64,000 nt of DNA from Microbacterium oxydans. GTDB lineage: Bacteria; Actinomycetota; Actinomycetes; Actinomycetales; Microbacteriaceae. Below are positions 24,123-32,170 of this stretch, one piece after another (position 1 is the stretch's first letter; each line of letters opens with the position of its first letter). The position numbers and the translations under genes are program-made. The notes under the pieces were generated by a model that saw nothing but the letters and a program-made list of their open reading frames with translations, had not been told where the DNA came from and searched no databases. The DNA lies in the NCBI RefSeq assembly GCF_900095745.1, contig NZ_FMIR01000018.1, positions 434,001 through 498,000 on the forward strand, read 5' to 3'.

Positions 24123-25741
24123 GCGCGTTCTCCCTTCTCCGGCGTCGCGACGATCGGAACAGCCGACGTCTCCGCATCCGGCTCGTACTGCTCCTCGACC
24201 AGGAACTCGTCGTACTCCGGGTCGTCCTTCGCGTGCGAGCGTCCGCTCCACGGCAGCGCCGACAGCAGCAGCGCCAACACGACCAGGGCGATCACCATGC
24301 CCCAGCCGAAGATCGCGAGGAACCACCCCGGGTACCCGCTGTACGGCTCGTTGATCTTCGCCATGAGCTCGCTGACGAGCAGGTAACCGAGCACGAGCGG
24401 CGCGAGCACGCCGACGAGCAGCTTCCAGAGCAGTCCGACCCGGAAGCTGGAGCGGCGGTTGAGGTGCTCGACGAACACCGGGAGCTTGTGCAGCAGCCAC
24501 GCCACGATGATCACCGCCACCAGCGCGACGGCCATGATGCCGAACGCATTGACGAAGGCATCCGCCGTATCGAGCACGGAGAGCGCCGTGGTGGTCGAGA
24601 ACAGCGCCATCGAGACGATCGCGAGCGGGATGGCCACCGTGAGCGTCGTGCGCACGCGCGCCCAGCCCAGCTTGTCCTGCAGCGCGGCGACGATCACTTC
24701 GAGGATCGAGATGAGTGAGGTGACCCCCGCGAACACGAGCGCGCCGAAGAACAGCACACCGATGATCGAGCCCCCGGTGGCCTGAGAGACGATCGTCGGA
24801 AAGGCGATGAACGCCAGCCCGATGCCCGAGGACGCGACGCCGGCGACCTCGGTCCCCTGTGCCTGCGCCATGAACCCGAGTGCGGCGAAGACGCCGATAC
24901 CGGCGAGGATCTCGAAGCCGGAGTTGGCGAAAGCCACGACCAGCCCGGATCCGGTGAGGTCGGTCTTGCGCTTCAGATAGGAGGAATAGGTCACCATGAT
25001 GCCGAAGGCGACCGACAGCGAGAAGAAGATGTGCCCATAGGCGGAGGCCCAGACGCCCGGGTCGGCGAGCGCCTCCCAGTTCGGGGTGAAGAACGCGTTC
25101 AGACCTTCCATCGCACCGGGGAGGAAGAGCGACTGCACCACGAGGATCGCGAACATCACGGTGAGCAACGGCATCAGGATCATGTTCGCGCGGCCGATGC
25201 CGCGCTTCACGCCGAGCGCCATGATCACGATCACGATCAGCCAGACCACGACCAGGGGGATGCCGACCTGCGGCACGAACTCGGTCGAGACGCCGACCTC
25301 CGCGACGTCCGCCGACCGCAGGAAGTCGATGAAGAAGAAGTCGTTCTCGTTGCCCGGCCCCCAGGTGAGCTGGGCCGAGAACCACGTGTACATGGCCGCC
25401 CAGGCGATGATCACCGCGTAGTACACCGCGATCACGACGCAGATGAGGACCTGCCACCAGCCGAGAGGCTCGGCCGCCCTGTGCATGCGGCGGAACGCCA
25501 GCGGCGCCGACCCGCGGAACCGATGCCCGATCGCGTAGTCGAAGAACAGCAGCGGGATGCCGGCGGTCAGCAGCGCGCACAGATAGGGGATGAGGAAGGC
25601 CCCACCGCCGCCCTCATAGGCGACATAGGGGAACCGCCAGATGTTCCCGAGGCCGACCGCAGATCCGATCGCCGACAGGATGAACACGTTCCGCGATCCG
25701 AAAGCCTCGCGTTTATGGGTCTGCGTCGATGCGGTGGCCAT
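24119..25741 (-). CDS. Sodium-dependent amino-acid transporter (NSS/SNF family), large subunit
   Basis: 540 residues, about twelve membrane helices of the LeuT fold. The N-terminal sodium/substrate region reads FILSAIGSAVGLGNIWRFPY then EGGGGAFLIPYL (about residues 18-50), and YGHIFFSLSVAFGIMVTYSS lies near 255. The C-terminal cytoplasmic tail is acidic. It imports an amino acid, probably methionine or alanine by analogy with MetP, using the sodium gradient. ATG 25741 is chosen: a TAGTCT box ends seven bases upstream, and the longer frame adds a basic non-family stretch. It forms an operon with the small subunit. Confidence 0.93.
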   Translation of the reverse strand: MATASTQTHKREAFGSRNVFILSAIGSAVGLGNIWRFPYVAYEGGGGAFLIPYLCALLTAGIPLLFFDYAIGHRFRGSAPLAFRRMHRAAEPLGWWQVLICVVIAVYYAVIIAWAAMYTWFSAQLTWGPGNENDFFFIDFLRSADVAEVGVSTEFVPQVGIPLVVVWLIVIVIMALGVKRGIGRANMILMPLLTVMFAILVVQSLFLPGAMEGLNAFFTPNWEALADPGVWASAYGHIFFSLSVAFGIMVTYSSYLKRKTDLTGSGLVVAFANSGFEILAGIGVFAALGFMAQAQGTEVAGVASSGIGLAFIAFPTIVSQATGGSIIGVLFFGALVFAGVTSLISILEVIVAALQDKLGWARVRTTLTVAIPLAIVSMALFSTTTALSVLDTADAFVNAFGIMAVALVAVIIVAWLLHKLPVFVEHLNRRSSFRVGLLWKLLVGVLAPLVLGYLLVSELMAKINEPYSGYPGWFLAIFGWGMVIALVVLALLLSALPWSGRSHAKDDPEYDEFLVEEQYEPDAETSAVPIVATPEKGERA

Positions 25742-25748
25742 GCCGGTG

Positions 25749-25754
25749 AGACTA
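25749..25754 (-). promoter_or_regulatory. -10 box of the NSS transporter operon
   Basis: TAGTCT on the minus strand, seven bases before ATG 25741. Near-leaderless geometry. Confidence 0.45.
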
Positions 25755-25836
25755 CCGGAGGGCCACGACGAACGCAGCGCACCTCGTCGGCGTCGCCCGC
25801 ACCCCTGGTGCCCCTTCACATTCGGCGTTCAGAATT

Positions 25837-25853
25837 TGTGAACCGCGATCACA
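25837..25853. promoter_or_regulatory. TGTGA-N7-TCACA inverted repeat
   Basis: It resembles a Crp/GlxR site, but the spacer is seven rather than six bases. It lies 44-60 bases upstream of the gene at 25897. The role is uncertain. Confidence 0.3.
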
Positions 25854-25896
25854 TACTCTCGAACGGTCGGGGGATCTCTGGGGAGAGCGAATAGCC

Positions 25897-26409
25897 ATGA
25901 ACGTGAACGACCTGCTCATCGGCGTACCCGGCGCGCTTCCGCCACTCCCGGACGGGGAGAATCCGTTCCTGACGGATGATGCGCTGGTGGGCTCCCAGAT
26001 CACACGGATCCTCGTCGATGTGCTCGGCGGAACCGTCGGTGTGCTCCTGGAGCTGGGACAGTCGACACGTCTGCGTGGCACCACCGCACTGCTGCGGGTG
26101 ACCGGCGTGGTGCAGCAGAACTGGCGCAGCACGCCGACGGCGAACGAGTTCACCGCCTGGTCGATCTCCGGGCTGACCGTGCACCAGCGCGAGAACGAGT
26201 TCCAGGTCGTGATCGACTGCTTCCCGGTCGGAGCCCTGCTGGTGGTGGGCGCTGCGGCCGACTTCACCCTTCTCCACGCAGTGGCGCCCGATGTCGCACC
26301 ACCGGATGACCATTTCGACCCGCGCGCGCTGATCCGCTTCGGCATCGCGGACGAGTCGACGGAGGTCGAGCCCATCGGCAGCGCGCGCTCGGCGGGCGGC
26401 TGCTGCTGA
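25897..26409 (+). CDS. Hypothetical protein
   Basis: 170 residues. It starts MNVNDLLIGVPGALPPLPDG and continues as alternating beta strands (RILVDVLGGTVGVLLELGQS, RGTTALLRVTGVVQQNW, NEFQVVIDCFPVGALLVVGA), so it is probably a beta-rich single domain. The tail is Gly/Ser-rich and ends in two cysteines. There is no signal peptide, and the hydrophobic stretch near residue 120 is too short and polar-flanked to be a clear membrane helix. GGGGAGA upstream of the ATG supports it. Neighbours are an amino-acid transporter and a HAD hydrolase; no function can be given. Confidence 0.75.
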   Translation: MNVNDLLIGVPGALPPLPDGENPFLTDDALVGSQITRILVDVLGGTVGVLLELGQSTRLRGTTALLRVTGVVQQNWRSTPTANEFTAWSISGLTVHQRENEFQVVIDCFPVGALLVVGAAADFTLLHAVAPDVAPPDDHFDPRALIRFGIADESTEVEPIGSARSAGGCC

Positions 26410-26434
26410 GAGAAGAGGATCGATGCGCCGCACT

Positions 26435-27109
26435 CTAGATGAGCGCGGCGGCTAACTGGTGCAGTCCGTCGAACCGACCGTCGAACCCGTCTGACGGAGT
26501 CGGCGGGTCCCCCACCGGGCGTCGCACGTATGCGGTGCGCATTCCCACCGCCTGCGCGCCCCGCAGATCCCAGGCACGGGCCGCGACCATCAGCGCTCGC
26601 GACGGATCACCGCCCGCCGCTTCCACCGCCAGAGCGTAGACCTCGGGGGCAGGCTTGTAGGCGCGGACAGCGTCCGCCGACAGCGCCAGATCCCATTCGA
26701 GGCCGGCGTGCGCTCCCAGCCGATGCAGCGTCTTCGTCGTCGCGTTCGACAGCCCGAGCACGCGGAACCTCTGCGCGAGTCGCGCGACACCGTCGGCGGA
26801 GTCGTCCCAGGGTGGAAGCCGCTCAGCCGCAGCTGCCAGGCGGCCGATGCGAGCCTGGTCGTCGAGACCCGCCGCTTCAGCCACCTGCAGCGCTGCCTCG
26901 CGATCGAGAGTCTCGGTGTCGGCGTAGTCGCGTTCGCCCCGCCCGATGCGAGCCTGTTCGCGTTCGATGTGACCCTGCCAGATGCCGAGCAGCGCCTCGG
27001 AGTCGGAAGGTGGACCCGCCGCTTCGACGATGGCGGTGCGAAGGCCGCGGGGTTCGTCGACGAGGGTGCCGAGCACGTCGAAGACGACAGTCGTGATGTC
27101 GCGGAACAT
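26435..27109 (-). CDS. HAD family hydrolase, haloacid dehalogenase type II-like
   Basis: 224 residues. The nucleophile is in VVFDVLGTLVDEPRG (Asp about residue 10), motif II in LGLSNATTKT, the motif III lysine in AVRAYKPAPEVYALA, and the motif IV region in VAARAWDLRGAQAVGMRTAY, whose AWDLRGA is typical of the (S)-2-haloacid dehalogenase group. It may hydrolyse haloacids or, more often in soil actinobacteria, an unknown phosphate or haloacid-like metabolite. ATG 27109 is chosen; the open frame reaching 27232 runs through the tRNA-Ser gene and is rejected. Confidence 0.88.
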   Translation of the reverse strand: MFRDITTVVFDVLGTLVDEPRGLRTAIVEAAGPPSDSEALLGIWQGHIEREQARIGRGERDYADTETLDREAALQVAEAAGLDDQARIGRLAAAAERLPPWDDSADGVARLAQRFRVLGLSNATTKTLHRLGAHAGLEWDLALSADAVRAYKPAPEVYALAVEAAGGDPSRALMVAARAWDLRGAQAVGMRTAYVRRPVGDPPTPSDGFDGRFDGLHQLAAALI

Positions 27110-27442
27110 GCTCTCGAGTCTGCCGTGAACGACAGACGACCGGGGCCGCAAGCGAAGAAAGAAAGTGCGGAGACGAGGGGATTTGAACCCCTGGTCCCCG
27201 TGAGGGGACTCCACCTTAGCAGGGTGGTGCACTCGGCCGGACTATGCGACGTCTCCGTGGATCCGACCCGAAGATCGGATGCACTCAGCCATCATAACGG
27301 GTTCGGCGGGCAGTCTCGAACCGGGGCCGCGACTCCCGTTCCCCCCGACGCGCACTCGCCCTGAGAGGGGATGCGCTCCGGCGCTGGGATACTGGCCGCA
27401 CATCGTGGACGACGGCGTCCACCGCACCGAAGTGGAGTCGCC
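27110..27442. other. Intergenic region with tRNA-Ser and divergent promoters
   Basis: 333 bases. It holds tRNA-Ser at 27168-27256 and its upstream region, with a TATGAT box on the minus strand near 27293 and a short ATCCGA/TCGGAT hairpin near 27260. The rest is promoter space for the K+ channel operon. No ORF is supported. Confidence 0.5.
27168..27256 (-). tRNA. tRNA-Ser (anticodon GCT)
   Basis: 89 bases with the long variable arm of serine tRNAs. Acceptor GGAGACG pairs with CGTCTCC (discriminator G), the anticodon loop CTGCTAA gives GCT, and the T arm has GTTCAAATC. It reads AGC/AGU. Genomic CCA is absent. Confidence 0.97.
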
Positions 27443-28153
27443 ATGCCCCTGACAGAAGCGGTGGACGAACAGCACGAACGAGGTCGGGTCGGCCGACGGT
27501 GGGATGACCGCGCTCTCGGGTACGGGATCGTCCTCGTCCTGCTCATCGTGTCGTACGGCCTGTGCGCGATACAGCCCAGCACCGACCCGAGTCCGTGGGC
27601 CTTCCTCCCCATGCTTGCGACGGTCGCCATGGTCTTTCATGTGACCCGGGCCCGACGCATGGTGCAGCGGGTGTCCTGGGTCGTTCTCTCCGTCGCCGGG
27701 ATCACCGCCGTCGTCGCCGATCTGTTCGGACTCGACGGACCGCTGCTCGCCATCCCGCTCTCGGCCGCGTCGATGATCGCTCTGCTCGTCGCCCCCTGGG
27801 TCGTCATCGCCCACCAGGTGACCCGACGCGGCCTCAACCTGGAGGCGCTGCTGGCGGCGATCACCGCCTACATCCTCGTCGGCATGTTCTTCGCCTTCGT
27901 GTACAACCTGATGTCGCAGATCTCGGCAGACCCGTTGTTCGGCGAGGCAAGCCTCGACTCGCTCGGCAATCAGCTGTTCTTCTCCTTCACGGCGCTCACG
28001 ACGACCGGCTACGGAAATCTCGTGCCGGTCGGTACCGGCGGCCAGGCGGTGGCCATCGCCGAGGGCATCACCGGTCAACTGTTCCTGATCACGGCGGTCG
28101 CGCGGATCATGCGGGGCGCGAGCGCGAAGCGCGCCACCACCAGCGACGCCTGA
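27443..28153 (+). CDS. Potassium channel-like membrane protein, copy 1
   Basis: 236 residues. Several hydrophobic helices cover about 25-125, followed by a pore module. Helix LEALLAAITAYILVGMFFAF is at about 133-152, the pore loop and filter read SFTALTTTGYGNLVP at about 182-196, and the last helix is GITGQLFLITAVARIMRG. TTGYGN matches the K+ selectivity filter TxGYGD with Asn in place of Asp, common in bacterial Kch-like proteins. No RCK domain is present. GGAG precedes ATG 27443. It heads a unit with DUF2252, a paralogue and an MFS exporter. Confidence 0.88.
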   Translation: MPLTEAVDEQHERGRVGRRWDDRALGYGIVLVLLIVSYGLCAIQPSTDPSPWAFLPMLATVAMVFHVTRARRMVQRVSWVVLSVAGITAVVADLFGLDGPLLAIPLSAASMIALLVAPWVVIAHQVTRRGLNLEALLAAITAYILVGMFFAFVYNLMSQISADPLFGEASLDSLGNQLFFSFTALTTTGYGNLVPVGTGGQAVAIAEGITGQLFLITAVARIMRGASAKRATTSDA

Positions 28154-28154
28154 G

Positions 28155-28224
28155 GGGCGAGGCAGTCCGCCCCACGCCCTCGCCCGAAAAGGGTGACGTG
28201 CACCACGTCGAGCCCGTCGTGCAC
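28155..28224. repeat. Two hairpins between channel copy 1 and the DUF2252 gene
   Basis: GGGCGAGG (28155-28162) / CCTCGCCC (28178-28185) lies next to GTGCACCACG (28198-28207) / CGTCGTGCAC (28215-28224, one mismatch). The first may be an attenuator and the second an operator. There is no T run. Confidence 0.4.
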
Positions 28225-28323
28225 TGCCACGATGAGCGATGCGACGCCGCCCGTACCCGACCCCGGGGATCCGCCCCGGTCACCCGGATCCCGCGCCGTC
28301 ATCAGACGGGTGCGAGGTGCGAC

Positions 28324-29793
28324 ATGGCCAGTGACCGAAACGCCGACGGGCGCGACGACTTCGCGGCGCCGGATGCGGTGGCGCCGGAGTTCGTCGTCCG
28401 ACGAAACCGCGGCCGCGACGCGCGCACCCGCGCACCCCGCTCGCAGCAGGGGCCGTGGCTTCCGGGCGCGGACCGCCCCGACCCGGTCGCGCTGCTCGAG
28501 GGGCAGGCCACGACCCGCGATCTCGACATCGTGCCCCTGCGATACGAGCGGATGTCCGCCTCGCCGTTCGCCTTCTTCCGGGGCTCCGCACTGCTGATGG
28601 CGTCGGACCTCGCCACCGCGGCGCATACCGGCATCACGGTGCAGCTGTGCGGCGACGCCCACCTGTCGAACTTCGGCCTGTTCGGCACGCCGGAGCGTCG
28701 GCTGCTCTTCGACATGAACGACTTCGACGAGACGTTCCCCGGGCCGTTCGAGTGGGACCTGAAGCGGCTGGCGACGAGCTTCGCGGTGGCCGGACGCCAT
28801 CGCGGATTCACGGCGGCCGAGATCGAGGCGTGCGTCCGCGCCTCGGTCATCGGGTATCGGAAGACCATGCGGCGAGCGGCCGACGCCCCGGTGCTCGACG
28901 CCTGGTACGAACGGTTCGATGCCGACAGCGCACGCAGACGCATCCGTGCCGAACGAGACCGGCGACGCGTAGACGACGAGACGGTCGCGCGGCTTGACGC
29001 GGCCGTGAAGAAGGCGCGCAAGCGCCACCGGATGCGCTCGTTCGCGAAACTGGTGCAGGTCGTGGACGGCCAGCTGAGGATCATCCCGAACCCGCCGCTG
29101 GTGACGCCGGTCGAAGATCTCCTTCCCGGAGCCGTTCAGGATCTCGACGAGGTCGGCATCATGCGCGATCTCCTCGCGGCGTATCAGGACACGCTGCCGG
29201 GCGACCGGCATCCGATCTCCGAGTACCGCTACCGACACATGGCCAGGACGGTCGGCGGGATCGGCAGCGTCGGCACGCGCGCCTGGATCATCCTCCTCAG
29301 CGGCAGAGACGACAGAGATCCCCTGCTGCTGCAGGCGAAGACCGCACAGCCGTCGGTGCTCGAACGGTTCCTCGGCCCGGGCACCCACGACAGTGAGGGA
29401 GAACGGGTCGTGCGCGGGCAACGGCTCATGCAGGCAGCCAGCGACCTCTTCCTCGGCTGGCAGCGGGTGACCGGCACCGACGGCGTGACGCGCGACTTCT
29501 ATGTGCGCCAGCTCCACGACTGGAAGGGCGGGATCGATCCGGAGACGATGACCCCGAGAGGGGCTGCGCTCTACGCGCGCATCTGCGGCGAGACCCTCGC
29601 ACGCGGGCACGCGAGGAGCGGAGACCGCCTCGAGGTCGCCGGCTACCTCGGCCGGGGCCGGGCGTTCGAAGAGGCGATCTGCTCCTTCGCCGACGCCTAC
29701 GCCGATCAGAACGAGGAGGACTACGCGACCTTCCTCGCTGCCCGCGCCTCCGGGCGACTGCCGACGATGGGCACCGGGGAGCCGGGACGGTGA
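28324..29793 (+). CDS. DUF2252 family protein, kinase-like motifs
   Basis: 489 residues. The early region YERMSASPFAFFRGSALLM (about 75-92) is followed by LCGDAHLSNFGLFG (about 108-121) and LLFDMNDFDETFPGPFEWD (about 127-145). The GDxHxxN and DxNDFDE pair resembles the catalytic and metal loops of aminoglycoside-phosphotransferase-like kinases, though it lies unusually near the N-terminus. The rest is helical with a basic segment (KKARKRHRMRS) and ends near EDYATFLAARASGR. There is no signal or membrane helix. Function is unknown. It lies 170 bp after channel copy 1, and its stop overlaps the GTG of channel copy 2, so the two are made together. Confidence 0.9.
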   Translation: MASDRNADGRDDFAAPDAVAPEFVVRRNRGRDARTRAPRSQQGPWLPGADRPDPVALLEGQATTRDLDIVPLRYERMSASPFAFFRGSALLMASDLATAAHTGITVQLCGDAHLSNFGLFGTPERRLLFDMNDFDETFPGPFEWDLKRLATSFAVAGRHRGFTAAEIEACVRASVIGYRKTMRRAADAPVLDAWYERFDADSARRRIRAERDRRRVDDETVARLDAAVKKARKRHRMRSFAKLVQVVDGQLRIIPNPPLVTPVEDLLPGAVQDLDEVGIMRDLLAAYQDTLPGDRHPISEYRYRHMARTVGGIGSVGTRAWIILLSGRDDRDPLLLQAKTAQPSVLERFLGPGTHDSEGERVVRGQRLMQAASDLFLGWQRVTGTDGVTRDFYVRQLHDWKGGIDPETMTPRGAALYARICGETLARGHARSGDRLEVAGYLGRGRAFEEAICSFADAYADQNEEDYATFLAARASGRLPTMGTGEPGR

Positions 29794-30515
29794 GCGCCTC
29801 CGCACGGACAGCGAGGTCCCGCGTCGAGCAACGGCGCCCCGATCTGCTCTTCAGCGGGGCATCCGGGTATGCGGTCGTCGCCGCCCTGGTCGTCGTGTCG
29901 TATGCGCTGTGCGCCGCGCAGCGTGGCGCCAACCCGAGCCCGTGGGCCTTCCTGGTGACCCTCATGACGGTCGCCGTGGTCTTCCGGGTCACCGCCGCGC
30001 CCCGCATGGTGCAGCACGTTGCGTGGGTGATCCTGTCGGCCGCCGGGGTGGCCACGATCGTGGCGACACTCCTCGGCGCGAGCGGCCACATCCTCGACAT
30101 CGCGTTCTCCGCCGCGACGATGATCGCGCTGCTCGCATCCCCCGTCGCGATCATCGGGGACCAGGTGAAGCGCCGCGGGCTCAATGCCGAGGCACTGCTG
30201 GCGGCCGTCACCGCTTATGTGCTGGTCGGCCTGTTCTTCACCTTCGTCTTCAATCTGCTCTCCCTCGTCTCCTCCGCGCCGATGTTCGGCGGCCCCGACG
30301 ACGACTCCCTCGCCAACCAGCTCTTCTTCTCCTTCACGACGCTCACGACCACCGGCTACGGCAACCTCATTCCCGCGAATGCGGCGTCTCAGGCGGTCGC
30401 CGTCGCCGAAGCGATCACCGGTCAGCTGTTCCTCATCACAGCCGTCGCGCGCATCATGCGCGGCGCCGGCACGATCGCCGCCGCCCCCGCTGCACCGTCG
30501 AAGGAGTCGTCATGA
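29790..30515 (+). CDS. Potassium channel-like membrane protein, copy 2
   Basis: 241 residues, a clear paralogue of the protein at 27443 along its length: YALCAAQRGANPSPWAFLVT against YGLCAIQPSTDPSPWAFLPM, and FTTLTTTGYGNLIP (about 194-207) against FTALTTTGYGNLVP. The TTGYGN filter and lack of an RCK domain are shared. The GTG start overlaps the DUF2252 stop (GTGA, 29790-29793), and its own stop overlaps the MFS ATG (30512-30515). The two copies may form a heteromeric channel; this is inference. Confidence 0.88.
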   Translation: MSASARTARSRVEQRRPDLLFSGASGYAVVAALVVVSYALCAAQRGANPSPWAFLVTLMTVAVVFRVTAAPRMVQHVAWVILSAAGVATIVATLLGASGHILDIAFSAATMIALLASPVAIIGDQVKRRGLNAEALLAAVTAYVLVGLFFTFVFNLLSLVSSAPMFGGPDDDSLANQLFFSFTTLTTTGYGNLIPANAASQAVAVAEAITGQLFLITAVARIMRGAGTIAAAPAAPSKESS

Positions 30516-32125
30516 AGAGATGGGGCGTCATCGCCGTCCTCGGATCCGCCCAGTTCGTGATGGTCCTCGACGGCACCGTGATGAACGTCTCGATCTCGAC
30601 CGTGGTCACCGACCTCGACACCACCGTCGCGGCGATGCAGGGCGCCATCACCTTCTACACGCTCACGATGGCCGCATTCATGCTGCTGGGCGCGAAGCTC
30701 GGCGACGTGTGGGGGCGCCGCAGGGCGTTCGTGATCGGGTCGTGCGTATACGCCGCCGGCTCGCTGATCACGGCACTCAGTCCGAACGTGCAGTTCCTGT
30801 TCCTCGGCTGGTCGATCATCGAAGGACTCGGTGCCGTGCTCGTCATCCCGGCGATCGCGGCGCTCGTCGCGGACAACTATGTCGGTCGCGAGCGGATCAC
30901 CGCCTTCGCGATCATCGGCGCCGTCTCCGGCGCGGCCGTCGCTGCCGGGCCGCTGATCGGCGGATTCGTGACGACGTACCTCGACTGGCGCTATGTCTTC
31001 GTCGCCGAGGTCTTCATCATGATCGGCGTGGTGCTGTGCGCGCGGATCGTCACGGATCCGACGCCGAGGCAGAGTGTGCGCATCGACATCCTCAGCGTCG
31101 CGCTCTCTTCGCTCGGACTCGTGGCCGTGGTGTTCGGCATGCTGCAGAGCAAGACGTGGGGGTGGGTCCTTCCCCTGAATCCGCCCGTCGTCGGCGGTGT
31201 CGTCATCGCGCCGCTGGGCATCTCCCCCGCCGCATGGCTGATCGTGCTCGGGGTCGTCCTGCTCGCGCTGTTCCTCTCCCGGCAGCGGCGCCTCGAACGC
31301 AGCGGCCGCGCGCCGCTCGTGCATGTCGGGATGTTCGCGATCCGCTCCCTCCGCAGCGGGCTGTCGGTGCTCGGCGCGCAGTACGCGGTGACGGCCGGCC
31401 TGTTCTTCATGGTGCCGGTGTACCTGCAGATGACGCTCGGTCTCGACGCTCTGGAGACCGGCATCCGGATCTTCCCGCTGTCGATCGCCCTCGTGCTGTT
31501 CTCCATCGTCGGCACCCGGCTCTCGCGCATGCTGTCTCCGCGCACGATCGTGCGGATCGGTCAACTGGTGCTCGTCGTCAGCGCGCTCATCCTGCTCGGT
31601 TCCGCCACCAGCGATCTGCGCAGCGGATTCTTCGCCACCGGGATGTTCCTCGCCGGCGCGGCGCTCGGTCTGCTCGCCTCGCAGCTCGGCAACGTGAACA
31701 TGTCGAGTGTGACCGAGAAGGAGACGAGCGAGGTCGGCGGCCTGCAGGGAGTGTTCCAGAACCTCGGCTCGTCGCTGGGAACGGCGCTCATCGGCTCGAT
31801 CCTCATCGGGGCGCTGTCGACGTCGTTCGCCTCGGGGGTGGCGGCGAGCGACCTGCCCGACGCCACGAAGACGACCGTGGCAGCCGCGACGGAGCACGGC
31901 GTGACGATCGTGCCCGCCGCGGACGTCGCCGCCATCGCCGAAAAAGCCGGCCTGAGCGACGCGGATGCCGACACCCTCGCGACGGTCTACCGCGACTCTC
32001 AGCTGTCGTCGCTGCGCATCGCCTTCTTCGGGCTGATCCTGATCAGCCTCTTCTCGCTGCTCTTCTCGAAGGGGATACCGAGCGCGAAGGACGTGCATCG
32101 ACCCCGGCGGGAGACGACGGTCTGA
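30512..32125 (+). CDS. MFS transporter, DHA2 (14-helix) drug-exporter type
   Basis: 537 residues. It starts MKRWGVIAVLGSAQFVMVLD then GTVMNVSISTV, the DHA2 motif D1 (LDxTVxNVALP variant). GAKLGDVWGRRRAFVIGS is motif A at about residue 65, and SGAAVAAGPLIGGFV is motif C at about 140. It has fourteen membrane helices and a large external loop near the C-terminus (about 445-500). Family members export drugs or lipids by proton antiport. It is the fourth gene of the channel/DUF2252 unit, coupled by ATGA to channel copy 2, which suggests a role in ion or membrane-stress handling rather than random placement. Confidence 0.92.
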   Translation: MKRWGVIAVLGSAQFVMVLDGTVMNVSISTVVTDLDTTVAAMQGAITFYTLTMAAFMLLGAKLGDVWGRRRAFVIGSCVYAAGSLITALSPNVQFLFLGWSIIEGLGAVLVIPAIAALVADNYVGRERITAFAIIGAVSGAAVAAGPLIGGFVTTYLDWRYVFVAEVFIMIGVVLCARIVTDPTPRQSVRIDILSVALSSLGLVAVVFGMLQSKTWGWVLPLNPPVVGGVVIAPLGISPAAWLIVLGVVLLALFLSRQRRLERSGRAPLVHVGMFAIRSLRSGLSVLGAQYAVTAGLFFMVPVYLQMTLGLDALETGIRIFPLSIALVLFSIVGTRLSRMLSPRTIVRIGQLVLVVSALILLGSATSDLRSGFFATGMFLAGAALGLLASQLGNVNMSSVTEKETSEVGGLQGVFQNLGSSLGTALIGSILIGALSTSFASGVAASDLPDATKTTVAAATEHGVTIVPAADVAAIAEKAGLSDADADTLATVYRDSQLSSLRIAFFGLILISLFSLLFSKGIPSAKDVHRPRRETTV

Positions 32126-32170
32126 GGCCTGAGCGGGCGCGAGGAGGGGCCATCCGCAAGGATGAACACC

